Shown here: positions 15,769-24,824 of the stretch, in pieces
How positions within the stretch are numbered: position 1 is the first letter of the stretch
Layout: each line of letters begins with the position of its first letter
Source of the DNA: JAWSUT01 sp033549345
GTDB taxonomy: Bacteria; Bacillota; Dethiobacteria; Dethiobacterales; Dethiobacteraceae
Direction: 5' to 3'
DNA length: 64,000 nucleotides
Assembly: GCA_033549345.1 (NCBI GenBank)
Contig: JAWSUT010000016.1
Location: forward strand, 1-64,000
The notes under the pieces: generated by a model
Database searches by the model: none
What the model was told of the DNA's origin: nothing
What the model saw: the letters and a program-made list of their open reading frames with translations, nothing else
Made by a program: the position numbers and the translations under genes

Positions 15769-17703
15769 TTAACCGATAAACGCGTAGAAAGCATGACCGG
15801 TCAGATTTTGCAGGCGGTCTACCGCTAAAAATGCCTCCCGCAAGGCAGCTTTATCTTTCTTGCTTAACGCATTGGGATTAATATAATTGTCCGGCTGTTC
15901 GCCGCGGCTTAACTGCTGCAGGCTCTGCCGGATTCGAAACATCATCAGTGTTTCATAGGCAGCTGTGAAAAATTCAGTATCGTCACGGGAAAAGACATTT
16001 CTTTTAGCCAATTTTTCCAGCCGGGTAAACGTATTGGTGTCAACAATTCCTTCACGCAGAGCAAATATACGCAGACAGTCAACCATATGGACACAGGCGG
16101 CACCCTTTAAATTAACCAGATTACGGTGTTCTTTGGATTTTTCCGTAATAATTTGTTTGAAGAAATTTAAAGGAACACGGTGGTTCAGGTCATCTTTGGC
16201 TAAAAACAGCAGCACAGTCGAGGATTTCTGAAAACTGCGGATGACAAAGTTTTTCAGCAGGTCGCATAGTGTTTTTTTACCGTAGATATGGCGAAAGTCC
16301 AAAAAAATCGTCATCATGCGCACGTTTTCAGAGTCAAGCTTACCAATCCACTCTGTGATTACATCGCGCCAACCGTTAAACGAGCGGCACCAATACGGGT
16401 TTGAGGCCATGACATTTCCTTTGCATTTGGCAAAGCCGCACTGGAACAGACCTTCAACCACTTTCTCCGCCAAAAGATGGAAATAGTGTGCTGTTTCCTC
16501 TTCTTTTCCCTCCGGGACATTTTCATAAATAATCCCGTTGTCCTGATCCGTCTTGACAAACTGTTCCTGTCGGCCACCGCTACCCATATTAATCCAGCTG
16601 TAGGCAACCGGAGGGGGTCCATAGCCTTCGGCAATCATATCCCTCTCACAGACATGAATAACTTTGCGGGTCAGGCGATCAAAAAATTCAGTGATAATCT
16701 GTAGAATTTCCCGGCTGGTTGCTTTCTCAGCCACAAGGGCCTGCAGTACCTTGTCAATCTCCCGGCTCGCTTTGGCAAGCCCCTCTATGGTGTCCTGATC
16801 TTCAATACTGTTGACAATGGAGAGTGCGCCTGTGCTGCGGGAAATAATCAGGTCACGGATGGTGACAATCCCCAGAAGTTTTTTATTGTCTGTAACAACC
16901 AGATGCTTCACTTTGTTCCTGACCATCACCAGCAGGGCCTCATAATAAAATGCTTCCGGGGCAACGGTCAGCAGCCTGGCTGTCATAATATCAGATGCTC
17001 TCAGGCGTTTCATAAAATCGCCGCGGGCGAGAACTTTACCAACAAGGTCTTTTTCGGTGATAATTCCCAGCGGCCGGTTAATTTCATCAATGACAATCAG
17101 GGAAGAGACACCACTTGTAGTCATCAGTTTGGCAACTGTGGTAATATCGTCATCCGGACGACAAATGGCCGGAGGAGATGACATTAAATCAGCCACCCGC
17201 TTACGCATCGGCTGTTCTATTGAAGTCTGCAGGGGCTCTGAGTCTGACATTAAAGCAAAATACATGGTACGCATTCTGTCTGCCAAAATGCGGCTGAAAT
17301 TACCGGTGAATTCAGGATACTGGGCAAGTGTAGTCTCAAAGACCTCATTGGGGATAACAATGCATGTCATTTCCTGTGCAGCTCTTACGGAAGCCGGATA
17401 GGGTTCTTCCGTCAAAAAGACTGTTTCCCCGAAGAAAGTGAGTTCCTCACGAAGCCCAACCACTACTTCCCTGTCCTGCTCGTTGAGTACAGTGACCTCG
17501 GCAGAGCCCGACACAATCACAAATAAACTCTGCAGGGACGGATCACCCTGGCGAAAGATATAGGTTCCCTGAGGAAACGTACGTACGTCAGCGCTTTTAA
17601 TAACTGTGTCAAGAATACGCTGGTCCAGCAGATGAAATGGGGTGACTTTTCTAAGAATAGTGGCGGCATCGGTCGGCTGCCCGTTGTGCATCAATAGCTT
17701 CAT
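15769..17703 (-). CDS. cNMP-binding / CBS / DUF294 nucleotidyltransferase-like signalling protein
   Basis: A 644-residue cytoplasmic protein with three modules. A cyclic-nucleotide-binding-like beta-barrel comes first (about 15-140). A CBS pair follows (about 175-290, motifs GVSSLIVID and VKHLVVTD). Last is a DUF294 nucleotidyltransferase-like domain with its substrate-binding helical tail (from about 330). The nucleotidyltransferase signature WINMGSGGRQEQ...DQDNGII keeps the GS and both Asp residues, so it may be active, as in GlnD-type uridylyltransferases. The ligand and target are unknown. It is upstream of and likely co-transcribed with the exonuclease gene. Confidence 0.85.
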   Translation of the reverse strand: MKLLMHNGQPTDAATILRKVTPFHLLDQRILDTVIKSADVRTFPQGTYIFRQGDPSLQSLFVIVSGSAEVTVLNEQDREVVVGLREELTFFGETVFLTEEPYPASVRAAQEMTCIVIPNEVFETTLAQYPEFTGNFSRILADRMRTMYFALMSDSEPLQTSIEQPMRKRVADLMSSPPAICRPDDDITTVAKLMTTSGVSSLIVIDEINRPLGIITEKDLVGKVLARGDFMKRLRASDIMTARLLTVAPEAFYYEALLVMVRNKVKHLVVTDNKKLLGIVTIRDLIISRSTGALSIVNSIEDQDTIEGLAKASREIDKVLQALVAEKATSREILQIITEFFDRLTRKVIHVCERDMIAEGYGPPPVAYSWINMGSGGRQEQFVKTDQDNGIIYENVPEGKEEETAHYFHLLAEKVVEGLFQCGFAKCKGNVMASNPYWCRSFNGWRDVITEWIGKLDSENVRMMTIFLDFRHIYGKKTLCDLLKNFVIRSFQKSSTVLLFLAKDDLNHRVPLNFFKQIITEKSKEHRNLVNLKGAACVHMVDCLRIFALREGIVDTNTFTRLEKLAKRNVFSRDDTEFFTAAYETLMMFRIRQSLQQLSRGEQPDNYINPNALSKKDKAALREAFLAVDRLQNLTGHAFYAFIG

Positions 17704-17872
17704 CCTGGCACCTGCTCCCCGAAGAAATTAGTCAGAAAATTTCTACACTTTCTATTATTATATAATAACCTGATGCTGTCTGCAACGCCCTTTTTATTAA
17801 ATCGCGTTTTTCACAATGACGGAAATTCGGCAGGAAATTTAAATGTCAATTGCGAATACATCTAGCAGGCAA

Positions 17873-18220
17873 TTATGAGCTGTGCCGCTCGTCATCCTGT
17901 TTTTCCTGACGAATTTCCCAGTGCACAATCAGATTCAGTGTTAGCCGCAAAAAAATAATGGCTGCCAGGATGATCACCTCATTCATTGTGCGGACAATGA
18001 CCGTGCGCAGAATTTCTCCCGCCATCTTAAACTCAAGGCCAAATACAAGATAGCGGGCAAAAGACAGGCGTGTTTCACGGCCGTCTTTGCTTGTCCGCAG
18101 GAACCGGATGAAAATGCGTGTACCGGCAAAAAGGATGATAGTGGCACCGAAGATTTCCAGCATGTGCACTGCCAGAAGCATCATTTCCGACATGAGTTCT
18201 TCAACAGCGTGAATGTTCAA
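17873..18220 (-). CDS. DUF1622 family membrane protein
   Basis: A 115-residue protein with two hydrophobic helices (about 13-35 and 78-102) around the conserved RYLVFGLEFKMAGEILRTV stretch of DUF1622. TTG 18220 is chosen because GGGAGG lies 8 nt upstream (18229-18234). A longer reading to 18316 would run into the coding region of the divergent GGDEF gene and has no ribosome site. Function unknown. Confidence 0.78.
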   Translation of the reverse strand: MNIHAVEELMSEMMLLAVHMLEIFGATIILFAGTRIFIRFLRTSKDGRETRLSFARYLVFGLEFKMAGEILRTVIVRTMNEVIILAAIIFLRLTLNLIVHWEIRQEKQDDERHSS

Positions 18221-18258
18221 AGTGGTTTCCTCCCAGAGATAGAGTGAAGAGGTGTTCA

Positions 18259-19179
18259 ATGAAGACGAAACGAACCAGACAACAAAAAAATATGAAACCA
18301 ACTCATGAAGAACCATTTGGCAGACGGCTTCCCGACGGCTTCGGAGAGGTTGCGCTTGCTCTTTTTCTGCTTCCGCCTCTGTTTGAAAGATTATGGCTTT
18401 TGCCGGGACAGCAGCTGATTGAGCGTTTTATGGTTTACTCTCTGTGGCTATTGCCTGCCATGGTTCTATGCTATTACCTTGGTATGCGGGGAGCGATGGT
18501 TTCCGGCCTGGCGGCCGTACCGTTTTTAATCTGGAATATCACCAGGCATGTAATGGACCCTTCGGAGTTTCATGTACTGCTTGCAGCTTATTATGCTCTT
18601 TTTATGGTTTTTATATGGTTTGCGGGTATTCTGGCTGAAAAATTTAAAAGGCAGGAAGAGAAGCTTAAAAGGGAATCGCTTACAGACGAGCTTACCGGAG
18701 TTTTCAATCACCGCTTTTTCTACCGGTGCCTGGAGAAGGAGACAGACCGGTCCCGCCGTTACAAACAGCCCTTGTCACTGGTTATTGTCGACCTGGATAA
18801 TTTTAAAAAGTACAATGACACCTGGGGCCATCTCCAGGGCGACAGAGCACTTGTTGCTGTGGCCAAAATCATGAAAGACACCGTGCGTAATGCCGATACA
18901 CTGGCACGCTACGGTGGCGAGGAGTTTGCCATTATACTTCCCCAGACAGACCTGGTCCAGGCAAAACGAGTCTGCGAACGAATCCGGGAAGCTATGGCTT
19001 CGACGACGATTGCCTCCCCCGACGGTGATACAGGACCCCTGACAGCATCATTCGGGGTTTCCTCCTATGAAAAGAATATGACGGGTAAGCAGTTGGTAGA
19101 TGAAGCTGACCGTGTCTTGTATTTTGCCAAAAGCTCAGGGAAAAACTTGGTTACGGCAATTAAGCCGGAAACACGATAA
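18259..19179 (+). CDS. Membrane diguanylate cyclase (GGDEF)
   Basis: A 306-residue protein with about five membrane segments in the first 125 residues, a short coiled linker and a C-terminal GGDEF domain. The active-site loop is GGEEF, and the inhibitory I-site RxxD (RNAD) sits five residues before it. It should therefore make cyclic di-GMP from two GTP and be feedback-inhibited. The ATG at 18259 follows GAGGTG. It is divergent from the DUF1622 gene with only 38 bp between starts. The sensory input through the membrane part is unknown. Confidence 0.9.
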   Translation: MKTKRTRQQKNMKPTHEEPFGRRLPDGFGEVALALFLLPPLFERLWLLPGQQLIERFMVYSLWLLPAMVLCYYLGMRGAMVSGLAAVPFLIWNITRHVMDPSEFHVLLAAYYALFMVFIWFAGILAEKFKRQEEKLKRESLTDELTGVFNHRFFYRCLEKETDRSRRYKQPLSLVIVDLDNFKKYNDTWGHLQGDRALVAVAKIMKDTVRNADTLARYGGEEFAIILPQTDLVQAKRVCERIREAMASTTIASPDGDTGPLTASFGVSSYEKNMTGKQLVDEADRVLYFAKSSGKNLVTAIKPETR

Positions 19180-19182
19180 ATT

Positions 19183-19234
19183 AGGACCCTCTCTGCATAT
19201 ACTATTAGAAAGATGCGGGGGAGGGTCCTTTTTT
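19183..19234 (+). terminator. Terminator after the GGDEF gene
   Basis: AGGACCCTC (19183-19191) pairs with GAGGGTCCT (19221-19229) across a 29-nt loop, and T6 follows. Confidence 0.7.
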
Positions 19235-19637
19235 GTGCCGCTTGGAAGGACAGACGGTCTCTGTGGCGCGTGGTGATACCGCGCGAATGCTGGCACAACG
19301 CACTGTTTTTTCAGCAAGACGTGTGGTGCCTGAATTTAACGATGTAACATCACCTACGGCTGTCCGGCGTTGTGCGCATCTTCTGCGTACCACTCTGGGT
19401 GAGCCCAGCTATACTGTCCATCGGCCATATGACGGCCCGGTGGAAGTTTGGGTCGTCTTACTGAAAAACAACAACGGGATTTTATCGTTTGAACTCTGGC
19501 TGCATACCGAACTGCCCCGCTACTATATTTTTACCGACAGGCCTTCACCTGTGATGGAAAAACTCCTCAAACGGCTAAGGAAGCAGATATTCACACCGGT
19601 AATTACCCTGTTCCCCAACAAAGACAGGATAATATGA
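19233..19637 (+). CDS. Hypothetical protein, start uncertain
   Basis: This open frame (134 codons from TTG 19233; an in-frame GTG at 19260 is an alternative) has an amino-acid make-up like a soluble alpha/beta protein, with segments such as VEVWVVLLKNNNG and FELWLHTELPRYYIFTDRP. No family is recognised, no good ribosome site is visible, and it begins inside the preceding terminator's T-run, so it may be a decayed or mis-started gene. No better gene exists on the other strand here. Confidence 0.4.
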   Translation: MCRLEGQTVSVARGDTARMLAQRTVFSARRVVPEFNDVTSPTAVRRCAHLLRTTLGEPSYTVHRPYDGPVEVWVVLLKNNNGILSFELWLHTELPRYYIFTDRPSPVMEKLLKRLRKQIFTPVITLFPNKDRII

Positions 19638-19671
19638 AAGCAAAAGCGGATTCCTGACGGAATCCGCTACT

Positions 19672-20016
19672 CTATTTTTTGAGGGCTTCTTTCAGCTTGT
19701 CTGCCGTGATCTGGCGGTGGGACTCATTCCAGATGCAGCGGCCATTACGAATCAGAAGGATCTGCGGGGACTGGTGCCGGACACCGGTCTTTTCTGCCAC
19801 CGCGTCTGAGACATCCCTTGCGGACTGGACAACCACACGGCATATCCGGGCTTTGTCGGCTTCTGCCGTTTCCAGAAACATGTCCACCTCCCGGTGGGCG
19901 CGTCCGCTGACAGGTCAGGTGGCACTGTGTTTAAATATCAGTACCGGCCGGTCTTTGGAGCCGGCAATAGCCTCTTCCAGCGCAGCCAAATCTTCCAGGT
20001 GAATTAACCGGGTCAT
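19672..20016 (-). CDS. YtxJ/BrxC-type thioredoxin-fold protein with predicted selenocysteine
   Basis: Read from ATG 20016, the protein is MTRLIHLEDLAALEEAIAGS... with FKHSAT-U-PVS at residues 28-37. An in-frame UGA (19917-19915) stands exactly where YtxJ (DUF2847, monothiol bacilliredoxin BrxC) proteins have the reactive Cys of their TCPIS motif. The full 114 residues match the roughly 108 of Bacillus YtxJ. The downstream part (MFLETAEADKARICRVVVQS..., SPQILLIRNG) keeps the thioredoxin fold with its cis-Pro region. A Met at 19887 has GGGAGG before it but would delete the active site. Predicted role: reduction of mixed disulfides. The Sec assignment is inferred. Confidence 0.75.
19884..19917 (-). 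promoter_or_regulatory. SECIS-like element of the YtxJ-type gene
   Basis: After the UGA, CCACC (19897-19893) pairs with GGTGG (19888-19884) around a GGGA loop that lies 22 nt past the UGA. That is inside the usual bacterial SECIS distance. The stem is short (5 bp), so this is the weakest of the three SECIS candidates. Confidence 0.45.
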
Positions 20017-20075
20017 TCTACCACTCCCTTACTCGTTTACTCAATTCTTCGACACAGCAGTTGGCTAAACCTTCC

Positions 20076-20924
20076 TTAGCCCAAAATAAGCACCCACACA
20101 CCGGCAATCATAGCGGCTGCCGAAAAGACCCGCCCACGGATATTCTCCCGAAAAAAAACTTTACCGAGAAAAACAGCCAGCAGCAGGGAGAGGTTGGTGG
20201 CCGGCTCGGCAATGCTGACTTCCATTGTCTGAATCACCACTAAAAGCAGCAAATAAGCGTAGGCATTGGTGAAGCCGCAGGCCAGGGCAATAACAGGGCG
20301 TTCGCGAAAAAGAGCCAGCGGTTGCCTGGCGCGGCCTTTAACAAGTAAATACAAAAACATCAGCAGCGAAATTAAGAAATAGATCAGCAGAGAATAGGTC
20401 AGCGGATCAGCAGCGGCCGATTTGTCAATAATCCGTCCCACGGCAACCAAAAGTGTGGAAACAAGCATCAGGATGCAGGCTCTGTCTTTGAAAACATGAC
20501 GAAGGCCGTGAAAGGGGTTACCGTCACTGAGAAACGAGGTGCCCAGAAAAATCAGAGCAATGCCAAGAAGCTTCAGCAGCGTGAAACTCTCTCCCAGAAC
20601 GGGAACGGCCAACAGGAAAAGAAACAGGACATTAAAGCTGGCCAGGGGCGCCACCAGGGAAACCTCTCCGTCACTGAGGGCGCGGACATAGCAGATAAAG
20701 GCGATGGTATAGAGTATTCCTGCCGGAACCAGATACCGCAGAAAGTCCCAGGACGGTACAGGACGAAAGGCGGCAAACGGAAAAAACATCACCGTGGCGA
20801 TGGAAAAAAAGAGGAAGGCCACCTCAACGCTTGAGCGCTGCGTGCCCAGCATCTTCACCAGAGGCCTTTCAATTCCCATCAACAGTATTCGACCCAGCAG
20901 GGCAAGTTGTGTCAGTGCAAGCAT
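20076..20924 (-). CDS. EamA/DMT-family transporter
   Basis: A 282-residue protein with ten hydrophobic segments arranged as two EamA repeats of five. The first repeat ends near LIFLGTSFLSDG and the second at GVWVLILG, the normal end of a DMT pump. Members export amino acids, nucleosides or other metabolites, and the substrate is unknown. GGAGG lies 4 nt before ATG 20924. Confidence 0.85.
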   Translation of the reverse strand: MLALTQLALLGRILLMGIERPLVKMLGTQRSSVEVAFLFFSIATVMFFPFAAFRPVPSWDFLRYLVPAGILYTIAFICYVRALSDGEVSLVAPLASFNVLFLFLLAVPVLGESFTLLKLLGIALIFLGTSFLSDGNPFHGLRHVFKDRACILMLVSTLLVAVGRIIDKSAAADPLTYSLLIYFLISLLMFLYLLVKGRARQPLALFRERPVIALACGFTNAYAYLLLLVVIQTMEVSIAEPATNLSLLLAVFLGKVFFRENIRGRVFSAAAMIAGVWVLILG

Positions 20925-20987
20925 GGTGCCTCCAAAGAAAAATCTTTTATTTTTCTGTAATAATATAAGCCGGAAACTGCGGTATGG

Positions 20988-22400
20988 TTAAGGTAACACT
21001 TTACCGGGGTTTAAAATACCCAACGGGTCAAAAGCCATTTTCATCCGACGCATCAGTTCAATTTCAGCGGTACCCAGTACGTCCGGTAAATAGTTTCTTT
21101 TCTTGGCGCCGATACCGTGTTCACCGCTGATTGTACCGCCAAGAGCTGCCGCCTTGCGGTATGCTTCCTTCAGGAGCCCGGGAAGATTCTCCTCCCACTC
21201 TGGCAGAGGCTGTTGTTCACGCCTGAGAAAACGGGCGTGTATGTTGCCGTCTCCGGCATGGCCGTAGCTGACCACGTCGCATTCGTAATTTTTCGCCAGG
21301 GCATGGAGGAAAGAAACAAATCCGGATACAGCGGCCACCGGCACAACAATATCCTCTCCGCTCTGGACCGGATAGAACGCCTTTAGGGCCTCTGCGGTTA
21401 CTTCCCGGATACGCCAGAGCTTCTTCCGAGTGGCAGCATCGTTTGCGCTGTAGATTTCCAGTGCCTGATAGTTTTCTGCCAGCATGCCCAGTGTTTCACA
21501 CGCGGCAAACAGTTCACTGTCGCTGTCACCGTCGAGTTGGACTAAAAGCAGGGCACCCGCTTTGTGGGGCAGTGTTTCCTGGAGATAGCGGCAGGAAACA
21601 TCAACGGCAAAACGGTCCATAAATTCAATGGCAGCAGGGATGATTTTACCCTCGGTCATAATGGCTGAGGCAAACGCGGTAGCCGGTGCAATATCGGGAA
21701 AGAGAAACAAAAGATCAGTCTGTGCTTTGGGCAGGGGCAGAAGTTTAAGAATAATCCGGGTGACCACGGCCAGTGTCCCTTCTGAGCCTACAATGAGCGG
21801 AATCATGTTGTAGCCGGTCACATCTTTTACCCGTTTTCCTCCCAGGTGAATGATGTCGCCCGAGGCAAGCACTGCTTCCAGGCCCAGGACATAACGTCCC
21901 GTCACACCATATTTAACGGCTCTGCCACCGCCGGCATTGGTTGCGACATTGCCGCCAACGGAACAGGACTCTTTGCTCATCGGGTAGCCCGGATAGAACA
22001 GGCCGTCACAGGCAAGCATTTCATTGATGGTATTTGTCAGAACGCCAGGCTCCACAGTCACCGTCAGGTTATCTTTATCATATTCGAGAATCCGGTCCAT
22101 TCGTTCCAGCGAGAGGACGATGCCGCCGCAAAGAGGCACTGCTCCGCCACTGAGACCCGTACCGGCACCCCGCGGTGTGACAGGAATCAGATGTTTTGCG
22201 GCGAGTCTGAGAATGGCGGCCACTTCTTCGGTACAGGCGGGCCTGAGAACAGCCTCAGGGAAAGCGCGGTATGCGTCGCCGGGTACCTCATCATGGGAAT
22301 ACGGCAGCAGTTTTTCCCGGTCGGTAATCACATGCTCTTTGCCGGTAATAGCCGCGAGCCGGCTGAGAAGTTCAGGCGTCAAATGTCCAGAGTTTTGCAT
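20988..22400 (-). CDS. glcD: FAD-linked oxidase GlcD (2-hydroxyacid dehydrogenase)
   Basis: A 470-residue VAO/PCMH flavoprotein. The FAD-binding half contains PVTPRGAGTGLSGGAVP and VGGNVATNAGG. The C-terminal cap has YGHAGDGNIHARF and GTISGEHGIGAKKR, the substrate-site His motifs of the GlcD/D-lactate dehydrogenase group. It oxidises glycolate or D-lactate and passes electrons to a partner. No Fe-S subunit GlcF or electron-transfer flavoprotein gene is adjacent. The ATG at 22400 is preferred over 22409 because AGGA then sits 8 nt upstream. Confidence 0.9.
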   Translation of the reverse strand: MQNSGHLTPELLSRLAAITGKEHVITDREKLLPYSHDEVPGDAYRAFPEAVLRPACTEEVAAILRLAAKHLIPVTPRGAGTGLSGGAVPLCGGIVLSLERMDRILEYDKDNLTVTVEPGVLTNTINEMLACDGLFYPGYPMSKESCSVGGNVATNAGGGRAVKYGVTGRYVLGLEAVLASGDIIHLGGKRVKDVTGYNMIPLIVGSEGTLAVVTRIILKLLPLPKAQTDLLFLFPDIAPATAFASAIMTEGKIIPAAIEFMDRFAVDVSCRYLQETLPHKAGALLLVQLDGDSDSELFAACETLGMLAENYQALEIYSANDAATRKKLWRIREVTAEALKAFYPVQSGEDIVVPVAAVSGFVSFLHALAKNYECDVVSYGHAGDGNIHARFLRREQQPLPEWEENLPGLLKEAYRKAAALGGTISGEHGIGAKKRNYLPDVLGTAEIELMRRMKMAFDPLGILNPGKVLP

Positions 22401-22515
22401 ATGTCTCATCCTTTCCCGTTCTATTTTCGGCGGCTGCGGGAAAACACCTGCATAACAGCAGAAAAAACATCAGTCAGGCACGAAAACACTGCATACTTCA
22501 CAGATAGCCCATGTC

Positions 22516-22536
22516 CTGATAGAATAAAACTATCAG
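22516..22536 (+). promoter_or_regulatory. Inverted repeat before the CBS-ACT gene
   Basis: Perfect 7-bp arms CTGATAG/CTATCAG around AATAAAA, 23 bp before the start codon. It could be an operator or a leader hairpin. The cognate factor is unknown. Confidence 0.4.
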
Positions 22537-22559
22537 TACCAAATAAAGGAGGTTTGCCG

Positions 22560-23222
22560 ATGCTGGTAAAAGACAAAATGTCAACCGAAGTGTTAGCCGT
22601 TACAACCGAAACCACTCTCCCCGACGCTCTGGCGCTGATGGAAGAAAAGAGAGTGCGCCGCCTCCCTGTGCTTGAGAAGGACAAACTGGTGGGGATTGTC
22701 ACGCTGTTGGATCTTGTGCGTGCATCACCGTCCCCGGCTACCAGTCTGAGCATATGGGAACTGAACTATCTTCTGGCCAAGCTGCAGATCAAAGATATTA
22801 TGGCCAAAGAAGTGCTGACTGTAGGTCCGGATGAGCCTATTGACGATGCGGCTGCCCTGATGCGGGAAAACCGGATCGGCGGGCTGCCTGTGGTGGAAGA
22901 GGGTAAAGTAGTGGGCATGATTACCGAGACCGATATATTTACCGCTTTTCTGGAGATGCTTGGAGTCAGCCGCGGCGGGCTTCGCCTGACGCTGGAACTG
23001 CCCGACAGACAGGGTTCCCTTGCGGAAATGACAGAGCTTTTCCGCAACTTCGGGGTTAACATCGTCAGTGTGGCCGTATTGCCGAGTCAGCCGGAGAAGA
23101 ATGTGGGCCAGTCGGTATGGCGCCTCCAGGGATGTGACGATGTGGATGCTCTGTTGGCTTTTCTCAGAGAAAAAAGCTATCGTGTGATCCATTATAGTGA
23201 AGGTAATGTATGCGAAGAATAA
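22560..23222 (+). CDS. CBS-pair plus ACT domain protein (AcuB-like)
   Basis: A 220-residue cytoplasmic sensor. Two CBS motifs (about 1-55 and 75-130, with RRLPVLEKDKLVGIVT and GGLPVVEEGKVVGMIT) form an adenylate-binding pair. An ACT domain follows (about 138-175, LELPDRQGSLAEMTELF). This layout equals AcuB of Bacillus, which acts in acetoin/acetate metabolism. The enzyme it controls is not evident. The ATG at 22560 follows AAGGAGG, and the open frame upstream of it is only antisense to glcD. Confidence 0.85.
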   Translation: MLVKDKMSTEVLAVTTETTLPDALALMEEKRVRRLPVLEKDKLVGIVTLLDLVRASPSPATSLSIWELNYLLAKLQIKDIMAKEVLTVGPDEPIDDAAALMRENRIGGLPVVEEGKVVGMITETDIFTAFLEMLGVSRGGLRLTLELPDRQGSLAEMTELFRNFGVNIVSVAVLPSQPEKNVGQSVWRLQGCDDVDALLAFLREKSYRVIHYSEGNVCEE

Positions 23223-23372
23223 TTCCGGCGGGAGCGGTATGTGTAAAACATGCCGCTCCTTATCTATGCAAATAAAGCAGGAGAATGCATATTCGGGTAG
23301 AAATAGCTATAGATATAATTGTTGGACAATTCTGAAAATGATATGCAATTAAACTTGACTGGGGGGGAGACA

Positions 23373-24824
23373 ATGGCGTTAAAAAGCCGGGAAGAATATT
23401 TGGCCTCTTTGCGTGGGATGAGGTCAAATATTTATAAGTTTGGAGAGTTAATTGAGGACGTTGTCACCGATCCTGCAACGAGGCGGGTGGTGGAGAGCCA
23501 TGCGCGGGCTTTTGATGCGGCGCACGACCCGGAGCGGGAAGAATTATTTACCACTGTTACACCGGATACAGGTGAGAAGGTTATGCGGTTTAACAGTGTA
23601 CTGGCTGATATGGGTGATGTGATGGGCAATATGCGTATGAAACGACATGCATTCCGGGAGACCGGTACCTGCACAGGCGGGCTTTGTGTGGGGTGGAATG
23701 CAATGAACACTATGCTTGCTGTCACCTTTGAGATGGACAGAGATTTGGCTACGGACTACAGCGCTCGTCTGCAGGAATGGATTACACATTGCCAGAAGCA
23801 ATGCCTGGTGGTAGCCGGTGCCTTGACGGATGCCAAGGGCGACCGGAGTAAAACGCCCTCTATGCAGGCAGAACCTGATGTAAATGTACATCTGGTGGAG
23901 AAACGTGACGATGGCATTGTCGTGCGCGGCGTGAAGGCGATGATTGCCGGTGCGGCCGCGGCCAATGAAATATTTGTCCTGCCGGGCAGCGGTTACCGGG
24001 AAGGGGACAGGGACTACGCTGTATCATTTGCCCTGCCAAGAGATGCGGAGGGGTTAACGCTGGTGGAATGCCGGCGGCCCAGTGATACCCGGGATGCGGA
24101 GGCGGGTTTTGACAGTCCGACAGAGACCGGCATTACCCAGTCTTATTTGCTGTTTGATAACGTATTTGTTCCAAATGAACGGGTTTTCATGTGCGGAGAA
24201 TATCGGTATACAGCGCAGGTTATCCGCTATTTTACCGCGAATTACCGGGCCTGTATCGGCGGTTGTGTCACCGGCCAGGGAGATGTTATGGTGGGAGCAG
24301 CGGTCCTGATGGCCCGGGCAAACGGCCTGTCTGCCAAAAAGTTCACCGATAAGCTGGTGCAGATGACGGTCAATAATGAGACGACTTATGGCATGGGCGC
24401 CGGCGCCATTGCGATGGGCCGGCGGCATCCCGCCGGAGTCTGGCTTGCCGATGACACGTTGGCGCATGTAAATAAAGTCCATGTGGCCACGCTGCCGTAT
24501 GAAAGTAAGCGGCTCCTGCAGGATGTGTGCGGAGGGTTGGTCGAAACTGGCTGTTTCCCGTCTTTTGCTGATTTTCATCATGAAGAATATGGACAATGGA
24601 TACAAAAAAGTTTACAGGCCGGCAAAGCCACAGCAGAAAGCCGCGCCCGGTTGGCGCGGCTGGCGGAGTGGCTGACAATCGGTTCCGGAGTACCCGGCTG
24701 CATGCATGGCGGCGGCTCTCCGGACGGAGCGAAGCTGGTGGTGCGCCTGAACACGCCACTTGAAGAGTATGCCGGTTATGCCAAAAAGCTCGCCGGTGTA
24801 GACGAAGAGATAACTGAACCATAA
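23373..24824 (+). CDS. HpaB / 4-hydroxybutyryl-CoA dehydratase superfamily flavoprotein
   Basis: A 483-residue acyl-CoA-dehydrogenase-like flavoprotein opening LKSREEYLASLRGMRSNIYK, typical of the HpaB/AbfD family. AbfD-type dehydratases bind a [4Fe-4S] cluster through three Cys and one His. Here Cys pairs occur at C100/C105 and C294/C298. The residue seven before the last Cys, where AbfD has His, is Tyr291. It may thus have lost or altered the cluster, so I do not call it a 4-hydroxybutyryl-CoA dehydratase. An aromatic hydroxylase role would need oxygen, which suits an anaerobe poorly. ATG 23373 follows GGGGGAG. Confidence 0.75.
   Translation: MALKSREEYLASLRGMRSNIYKFGELIEDVVTDPATRRVVESHARAFDAAHDPEREELFTTVTPDTGEKVMRFNSVLADMGDVMGNMRMKRHAFRETGTCTGGLCVGWNAMNTMLAVTFEMDRDLATDYSARLQEWITHCQKQCLVVAGALTDAKGDRSKTPSMQAEPDVNVHLVEKRDDGIVVRGVKAMIAGAAAANEIFVLPGSGYREGDRDYAVSFALPRDAEGLTLVECRRPSDTRDAEAGFDSPTETGITQSYLLFDNVFVPNERVFMCGEYRYTAQVIRYFTANYRACIGGCVTGQGDVMVGAAVLMARANGLSAKKFTDKLVQMTVNNETTYGMGAGAIAMGRRHPAGVWLADDTLAHVNKVHVATLPYESKRLLQDVCGGLVETGCFPSFADFHHEEYGQWIQKSLQAGKATAESRARLARLAEWLTIGSGVPGCMHGGGSPDGAKLVVRLNTPLEEYAGYAKKLAGVDEEITEP

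Noticed and set aside
19672..19887. 71-residue gene starting at the internal Met with a GGGAGG before it
   Set aside because: It would lack the thioredoxin-fold active site. The upstream in-frame part ending in UGA restores the complete YtxJ family sequence, so read-through is the better model.
21846..22559. 238-residue N-terminal extension of the CBS-ACT protein
   Set aside because: It lies antisense to glcD, shows no domain, and AAGGAGG marks ATG 22560 as the start.
23373..24824. 4-hydroxybutyryl-CoA dehydratase (abfD)
   Set aside because: The His cluster ligand is replaced by Tyr291 and the Cys spacing differs, so only the superfamily is called.
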